Source: Pavlovales sp. CCMP2436
Taxonomy: Eukaryota > Haptophyta > Pavlovophyceae > Pavlovales
Length of the DNA: 13,293 nt
Direction of reading: 5' to 3'
Assembly: GCA_026770615.1 (NCBI GenBank)
Contig: MU631704.1
Coordinates: forward strand, 125,555-138,847
Position numbers and translations under genes: made by a program. Positions 8,014 through 13,293 of the stretch are shown piece by piece (position 1 is the stretch's first letter; each line of letters starts with the position of its first letter). Under the pieces are notes generated by a model. The model was not told where the DNA came from, made no database searches, and was given only the letters and a program-made list of their open reading frames with translations.

Positions 8014-8339
8014 ATAACAATTAAGTTCAACGCCAGTTAATACAGAAGTTACGTCCCGGCTGTTAGTTACATGCCCAGGTTGTAATAGGTTCACTAACTA
8101 ACTAGTTACTTAATTAACTGTAAAGATATGCGGCGTGATTTAAAGGTAAGATTTGACGAGATAATCCTGATCACATTCTCTAAAGGTATAGGTCGATTCA
8201 GTTACTGCTAGTTGCTAGGAGTAGGCAATATAATTTGAATTAAAATACGAATTAAAATTACACCCACCAATAAAAATATTTAAATACAGTTTATGAATAA
8301 ATTAAAGTCTAAAATGAACTCAGTCTAGAGCGGCATCGA
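8014..8339. other. AT-rich stretch without a gene
   Basis: Strongly AT-rich in its second half, with short poly-A/T words. CTAAATATGTATTTAG at about 7977-7992 is a small palindrome just before it. No open frame of note. Confidence 0.5.
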
Positions 8340-8530
8340 GGGCTATGGCTCAGCCGGCTCTTAGAAAAGGCGTAACGTACGGGGATTATCCGCGGTACCC
8401 GTGGGGCCCCGTGGGCCCCCGGGCTATGTGACAATTTAGTTATATGTTAGTCACATAGGCGCCTCCGGCGGGGCCCCCGGGGGCCCTGCGGGGCTTTCTA
8501 AGAGCCGGTGGCTCAGGTCACCCCCGGTCA
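8340..8530 (+). repeat. 28-bp sequence shared with the Tc1/mariner transposase, split by a MITE
   Basis: 8340-8352 plus 8516-8530 together reproduce, without mismatch, the reverse complement of 11581-11608, which encodes GYGSGHPRS near the transposase C-terminus. The 8340 copy is interrupted by the foldback element at 8353-8509 and one 6-bp duplication. The match fades on both sides, so this is a short relic of a related transposase or a conserved shared segment. Confidence 0.8.
8353..8509. mobile_element. 157-bp GC-rich foldback MITE with 6-bp target duplication
   Basis: GGCTCA lies on both sides (8347-8352 and 8510-8515). The ends are inverted repeats: CCGGCTCTTAGAAA near the left end and TTTCTAAGAGCCGG near the right. 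Inner inverted segments include runs such as GGGGCCC/GGGCCCC and a central CTATGTGAC (8424-8432) facing GTCACATAG (8450-8458), so most of the element can fold into one long hairpin. It has no coding capacity. Removing the element and one GGCTCA restores the 28-bp sequence that exists intact at 11581-11608, which supports the boundaries. The superfamily is uncertain. Confidence 0.85.
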
Positions 8531-8708
8531 GCTCTCAAGTGGGCGAAGACCATCTTACCGAGATGAGAGCATTCCTGACGGGCTACGCCGAAATTTGAAG
8601 TGCTTATTGGTCGGGCTTAACGAGCTCTATTTTACGATTTTTCCAGAATATCTTCAAGTCTTCATGGGCGAGCCAGGGATCAATAACTAACGCGCGCTGA
8701 TTTTAAAC
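8531..8708. other. Short stretch upstream of the decayed transposon gene
   Basis: A 60-codon plus-strand open frame (8508-8690) begins inside the MITE end and has no recognisable domain. Beyond 8530 the sequence no longer matches the transposase copy at 11443-11640. Confidence 0.4.
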
Positions 8709-11355
8709 ATGTTTCGAACCGTTTTTAAAACCCTACTTGAGCTCTGGATCGCTCCAGACTCACAGCATCCGCCCGCCGCGATGTCGCTCCACTGGCCGGA
8801 GCCGCTCAAAGAGCTCATCGGCACAAGCGTTGATGACCTCCTGGTGCGCTTGCGCAAGGAGGACAACGTCTTCTCCGCGGAGACGGGGGGGAGCGCAGGC
8901 GCGCACGAGTACGTTCAGGTGTCGCTCGGCTGCTGCAGGATGGTGGCACACCCAACGAAGCGGATGCAGCTCAAGTGCAATCCCTCGACTACGCGTCCGT
9001 CGCTGCAGCATGCGATCGTGCACCTCGTCAACGAGCTGATCGCAACGCATCGCTGCCGGGTGCAGCTCGAGCCCCAGCCTACGCCACCCGAGCCGGTGCC
9101 ACGCTTGTCGCGCACGCGCTCGGAGCCGGCCGAGACCGGGCCTCTGCCGCTGTGGCGGGCGCGCAGCGCGCCCGAGTCCGTAGAGGCGAAGCGCGGGCGC
9201 ACTGATGATGATGTAGACGGCGACTGGACGACGTGGGACCTGCGCGAGTTCACTCGGTAAGAACAAATCTTCCTCGCGCTCGCTCAGGTGCCGATCGAGG
9301 CAGACACCGGCAACGCATTCACTGCGCGGCAGCGCAGAGCTGCGCTTAACCACGCGCGCAGGGGTGCGCTCGCATTACTACGTTATTACGCTGCCGGCTC
9401 TGCTGAGCGCGTTGCCGATCTCATCGTCGGTGCTGTGTCTGCGTTCGGCGTCGGCGAGCGAGTCCTCGGGAGGCTCGAGGCGCTCGTGCCCGAGCGCGCG
9501 GCTAGTGGAGACGACGCGGCGGAGACTGCGCTCTACGTTGTGTCGCGGGCGCGCGAGGCCCTCTCCGAGCTCAAGGAGTGCCAGACGGAGGCGCAGCGCG
9601 GCGAGTACTACGCCGCGCTCCGCGTACTCTCGCCAGACGCGGTGGTCGAGCGAGAGACGGGAGGCATGGGGCGGCGGGTGAAGGCAGCGCTCGGCCTGCA
9701 CCGATCGAACGCAGTGATCGACGAATGCCGAAAGATCCGTGCAGCTTTTGACGCCTCGGTCCGGCGCAAGGAGGAGCCGATCGCTGTGGGCGATAGCGTG
9801 CTGACGCCTCCCGCCGCCGCCGCACGCCCTGAATACAACACTGTCGGCAGGTAGATCGTGGCTGTCTGCTCTGACTGTTGCCCCTCTCTCGCCCCCCCCC
9901 CACCCCCGCCCCCCGCCGCCTCCCTTGTGCGATGCAGGTAATCGTCGAGCCCGTGTGGGACTCTGTGGCAGGATCCACGACCATCCCGAAGGGCGCCTAC
10001 TTCGCTAAGGTCTTCTCCGCGGCCGCAGCACTCGGTGAGGGCGGGATCTACACGGTCGAGAAGCCCAACGGCGAGCGCGTTGAGGTGCAACGCCACCTGC
10101 TGCGCCACCGCTCTATTAAAACGATCGCCTACGGCTGCATCACCAACGACAAACACCACGACGGCGCAGCTTCACAGCATTTCATTAACAAGGTGATCGT
10201 CGACGTGCACGCCGCGTACGACAGCAACGAGCACTTCCACACGATCGGCGTGCACTCGGACAACGCGACGCACTTCAAGTCGACCCGCATGTTGTTCTAG
10301 TGGTCGCACACGCGCAACATCTTCGAGTGGCTCCGGATGGTGCTCGTCCGCTTCGGAGCGCCGGGCTATGGCAAGAGCGTATGTGACGGGCTGGGCGCGG
10401 TGCTCAAGCGTTGCGTGCTCAGCGCCATCACCAATGGCAGTGCCCTAACGGAGTCGGGCAAGATCACGACTGACCTGGAGGCGCGCGAGCACCTCGCGAA
10501 CCATTTCATGTCGTCGGCGTGGACCAAATCGCACGAGTCCAAGGTCGTCAGCGAGATCAAGATCGTGCACTCGCCGCGCGAGACGATCGAGACCGAGCGG
10601 CAGCGCGGTGCAGCGAGCAAGTTCAGCGGCGCGGATGGCATCTCGGGCACGTACGAGTACCTGGCGCTGACGGAGAAGTTGATCGCGGCGCGCACTTTCG
10701 GCTGCTGGTGCGAGTGCTGCTGGGATTGCGTGCGCGCTGGGGGCATGGGCTCGACGTGCCCGAGCCCCGCCGTAGGCTGCGGACGGTCGATGTGCGAGTG
10801 GGTCGTGCAGGAGCTGCATCAGATCGACGCGCGCACAGTGCAGAAGACGCGCACGACCGCGCAGGCGGCGGGCAACAGATTCGCGAAGAAGCTGCGGCCA
10901 GGAAACTGGGTGGTCGCGCAAGCGCGCGAGGGTGGACGCGGGCGGGGGCAGGGGATCGGTACTGGATTGGGCTGGGTGCCGACGCAGGCGACGGCTCGTG
11001 CATCATCAAGGAGTTTTCACACGGCGGCGGCAAGCTAGAGCAGACCACCTTCACCAAGGGCGACACCGCGCTCGCTGTCAAGTGGGTTGACCGCCACGCT
11101 GCCGACCCCGAGGGCATGCATCTTGTCGAGTGGGACTCTGTGGCTGCCGGCAACGACCCCGATGCCCGCTTTGTCCTCAACGCGACCGAGGTGCGCGCGG
11201 TCAACGTGAAGCTCAACGTGGTCCCGCCCGTTGGTCGGCCGCTTGTCGTCAGTCGGGCGCGCCGGTCGGGCGTGCAGCCGCCCGCACCCGAGGCACCGAC
11301 GATCTGGGAGCTTCCCCGCAAGGCGCACGGCGAGATCCTCGCCACTCTGTGGTGA
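8709..11355 (+). pseudogene. Decayed transposon-associated gene (SDN/HFK-GKSxCDG-Cys cluster protein)
   Basis: One coding-like path runs from ATG 8709 to TGA 11353-11355 with several breaks. Part 1 (8709-9854) is a single frame interrupted by TAA at 9258-9260; the frame resumes at once with EQIFLALAQVPIEADTG. A probable intron (about 9851-9937) leads to part 2 (9938-~10950), interrupted by TAG at 10298-10300. A frameshift in the G-rich tract near 10930-10958 leads to part 3, starting DRYWIGLGADAGDGSCIIKE. Part 2 contains VIVDVHAAYD, HSDNATHFKS, GYGKSVCDGLGAVLKR and a Cys cluster (CWCECCWDC...C...CGRSMC), followed by PGNWVVAQ. The Asp-containing blocks and the GKSxCDG word recall uncharacterised transposon-borne proteins with an RNase H/DDE-like core. 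The assignment is inference and no superfamily is named. It is GC-rich like the host exons. Confidence 0.55.
9851..9937 (+). other. Probable intron in the decayed gene (87 nt)
   Basis: GGCAG|GTAGAT...GATGCAG|GTAATC with a long C-rich tract before the acceptor. Using these sites puts the two exons out of phase. A weaker donor at 9843 (ACT|GTCGGC) would keep the frame. GCAGGTAATCGT-like sequence occurs at both edges. Confidence 0.5.
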
Positions 11356-11442
11356 TGGTCGCTGCTGGACGCGCTCCCGCACGCGGCGCAAGTTGAGAGT
11401 TTGCATGATCGAATTTAAATTTTAACACTTATCACATGCAAT
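11356..11442. other. Short spacer between two convergent decayed genes
   Basis: Changes from GC-rich (gene end) to AT-rich within about 50 bases. No gene or clear transposon end is seen. Confidence 0.5.
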
Positions 11443-12911
11443 TTAATTAGAGCAAGTGAGTTGTTGGGAGCCGATAATATCTAAAAAATAAAACCGAATA
11501 CACAAATCGCGATTTAGTTCAGAATATCCTGGCCACTTTTCGCGTTTGCCTTCGTAAAACATTTTAAGATGTTCTTCCCTTGACCGGGGGTGACCTGAGC
11601 CATAGCCCGAGGCGGGATACACGTAGCCCATCTTGTAGTACAGGGGATCGCGGGCAATAAGAACGGCGCTTTTTGTGGCTGAGGCTGAGTTTCTTAGCAA
11701 ATTATATACAAACAATGCTTAAATTTGTTTAAATTACATACAAACAATGCAAACAAAAGAGGCTCAGCTTCTCAACACGACGGTTTCTTATTGTCCGCGA
11801 TCCCCTGTAGGACTCCTGCGCAGCTGCCATGCCGGCCGCACGCATGTCCCACCCGAACGCCGCGCGCTTGCTGTCGCTGTAGCCCTGGCAGTTCTGCAGG
11901 CTCCAGCGGATCGCGTCCTCGAGGTCGAGCCACTGCAGCAGGCCGCCATACTTCTTCCAGCAGTTCTTGAACGCGTTGAAGCCGGGCTCGGCGGGCGAGT
12001 CAATCGGCGAGTACGCCGCGAGAAAGTAGAGCATCCCGCCCTTCGACTCGATGAACGCTCGCAGTAGCGCCTCGTGCGTATGGTGAATGCCACAGTTGTC
12101 CAGGATCAGGATGGAGTAGGGCAACGGCCACGGCTGTATGATGTCGTCCAGCATCGACGTCATCGCCTCCAGGAACGTGTCCACGTTGAACACCCCCTCA
12201 ACGTGGCGCCAGGTCGCAAAGCCGGTGTAGGTGTACAAGGCCAGCACCGAAATCATTCGACCGCGGTGGAAGAGCTCGATGACGTTGACGCGGTGGCCGA
12301 TGGCGCCCCAGCCGCGCCGGCGGCGCAGCGCGCGCCCGTCCATCGCCGTCTCGTCGCCGAACATCAGCTGCCGCCAGTCCGTGACGTGCGACCAGATCCA
12401 CTGCCGGTACGCGTACCGCCAGGCCTCGTCCCGCTCCTTCGCGATGCGCTGCATGCTCTTGAGCGAGATGCGGTGGCGCATGAAGGCCGCAGCGCACGTT
12501 GTCCGCGCTGTACGGCGCGCCGGTGCGGCACGCAAGCTCTGCGGCGAACTCCTTGAGGTAGAGCCACGGGTCAGCCGCCGCAATCTCCAGGAGCACTTGC
12601 ACGTGAGCGGGCGGCATGCGCAGCGCCCGCGGAGTGCGCGTTGCATGCCCCGCGTTGCCCGTTGTGTAGAAGCGGTGGATGGCGGATTCGACGGTCTTCC
12701 GGCAGATGGTGTTGTGGGCCGTCTGGTGATCGGCTGCGATGTCCTCGCAGGTCCGGCCCAGCACGACGTGTTGGTACACGAACGTCTCGAGGAGGTCGTC
12801 CGAGAGAGGCCTGCCGTGGTCGCCGACTGGCCGCCCAACACGCCCCAAGACGTCGTTGGGTGTCGCGTGCTGGCGTCCACCTGCATCGGATGCTGATACT
12901 CTTGACCACAT
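11443..12911 (-). pseudogene. Tc1/mariner-IS630-type DDE transposase, frameshifted and split by a MITE
   Basis: Cut-and-paste transposase. Reading from ATG at 12911-12909: a basic N-terminus; a helix-turn-helix region (RTCEDIAADHQTAHNTICRK, then VESAIHRFYTTGN); a second helical segment (LLEIAAADPWLYLKEFAAEL). A one-base shift near 12488-12495 changes frame between ...SADNVRC and AFMRHRISLKSMQRIAKERD. The DDE catalytic core follows: MFGDET (first Asp), ILILDNCGIHH (second Asp) and YSPIDSPAEPGFNAFK (Glu). I count 36 residues between the second Asp and the Glu. The frame then reaches ...AAAQESY, where the MITE at 11641-11807 interrupts, and resumes on its far side with YKMGYVYPASGYGSGHPRS, ending at TAA 11443-11445. 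Terminal inverted repeats of the parent transposon were not found. GC-rich core, AT-rich last 100 bases. Confidence 0.85.
11641..11807. mobile_element. 167-bp MITE with TA target duplication, inside the transposase
   Basis: TA lies on both sides (11639-11640 and 11808-11809). Terminal inverted repeats of 23 bp (CAGGGGATCGCGG...) at 11641-11663 and 11785-11807 match at 22 of 23 positions, with weaker similarity continuing inward (GCTGAGGCTGAG / AGAAGCTGAGCCTC). The AT-rich middle holds TACAAACAATGC twice (11707-11718 and 11739-11750). TA duplication and CAG-type tips fit a non-autonomous Tc1/mariner derivative. Its left-hand end gives the interrupted transposase a false C-terminus of about 27 residues before a stop. 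Confidence 0.92.
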
Positions 12912-13125
12912 GCGCGCGACACCCAGGTCGCCGTGCTGCCCGCCCGAGAACACAACTCGTGCCTGCCCGTTGGTTCTTTGGTGCCGCCTTCAAAAAAAAG
13001 GCGTGGAAATCACAACAGTAATAACTCAAAACAAAAGGGAGAAATCTTTTCCACAATGTTTTTCGGACCGACGGCGTTGAGAGACGCGGGCGGAGTAAAT
13101 AATATATGTTACTGTATTCCACCGG
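12912..13125. other. Region upstream of the transposase, no gene seen
   Basis: GC-rich near the transposase start, then AT-richer. A small hairpin with CGCCTT/AAGGCG arms around an A run lies near 12987-13005. The outer end of the parent transposon should be here or further right, but I could not find an inverted repeat matching the other side. Confidence 0.4.
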
Positions 13126-13293
13126 GGCTGGAGCGGCGGCGGCGGCGGCGGCGGCGGCGGCTGGAGCAGCGGCGGGTGGAGCGGCGGCTGGAGTGGCGGC
13201 CAGATCGGCGGCGGCGGCTGGAGCGGCGGCTGGAGCGGCGGCCAGATCGGCGGCGGCGGCTGGAGCGGCGGCTGGAGCGGCGGCCAGATCGGC
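13126..13293. repeat. GGC-rich minisatellite, 42-bp unit, running off the window
   Basis: The array begins with a pure GGC run (about 13134-13161), followed by imperfect and then perfect 42-bp units. CAGATC recurs at 13201, 13243 and 13285, each exactly 42 bases apart. All three frames are open across it. The frame reading TGG AGC GGC GGC gives a Gly/Trp/Ser repeat. The frame from an ATG at 13107 gives an Ala/Gly repeat. Coding status cannot be decided here. Confidence 0.9.

Noticed and set aside
9257..9287. A 31-nt intron (CACTCG|GTAAGA...CTCAG|GTGCC) that would remove the TAA at 9258
   Set aside because: Too short for a normal spliceosomal intron, and joining it changes the frame; direct read-through of the frame fits better with a point-mutation stop.
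4784..11807. A 7-kb composite element bounded by the 4784 end and the facing 11807 end
   Set aside because: The ends are in inverted orientation, but 11641-11807 is complete on its own with TA on both sides and an exact empty site, so its right end belongs to the small element.

Overview
The window looks like nuclear DNA of a flagellated single-celled eukaryote, most likely a GC-rich alga. A haptophyte-like lineage is my guess, not a proof. The reasons are a multi-exon gene with GT-AG introns, GC-rich exons, C-rich or CA/TG-rich introns, a cilia-specific protein, and AT-richer intergenic DNA full of degenerate eukaryotic DNA transposons. No bacterial operon structure, RNA gene or CRISPR array is visible.

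Layout. (1) 1-371: upstream region with a perfect short hairpin at the window edge. (2) 372-4749 (+): the one apparently intact gene, a CFAP99-like axonemal protein. I reconstruct eight exons and seven introns whose phases agree, giving about 844 residues. (3) 4744-7260: AT-richer DNA without a convincing gene. It starts with a 16-bp tandem duplication over the stop codon and a solitary transposon end (4782-4833), and holds a 79-bp direct repeat, a TG microsatellite, a palindrome and one weak coding-like fragment. (4) 7260-8530: a repeat cluster with a 190-bp foldback element around a (TA)n tract, a 23-bp tandem repeat, an acidic GC-rich coding-like fragment with two in-frame TAGs, and a 157-bp foldback MITE with a 6-bp target duplication. 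(5) 8709-11355 (+): a decayed gene with an SDN...HFK / GKSxCDG / cysteine-cluster signature that I read as transposon-associated. It is broken by a TAA, a TAG and a frameshift. (6) 11443-12911 (-): a Tc1/mariner-IS630-type DDE transposase pseudogene, broken by a frameshift and by a 167-bp TA-flanked MITE (11641-11807). (7) 13126-13293: a GGC-rich 42-bp minisatellite running off the window.

The main story is nested transposition. Removing each MITE with one copy of its target duplication restores a clean sequence. For the 11641-11807 element this rejoins the transposase reading frame. For the 8353-8509 element it restores a 28-bp sequence found intact inside that same transposase at 11581-11608. 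A third copy of the 11641-11807 terminal repeat lies 32 bp past the CFAP99 stop. I found no clear new defence or metabolic system. The novel material is the pair of dated MITE insertions, the unplaced transposon protein, and the unusual intron architecture of the ciliary gene.
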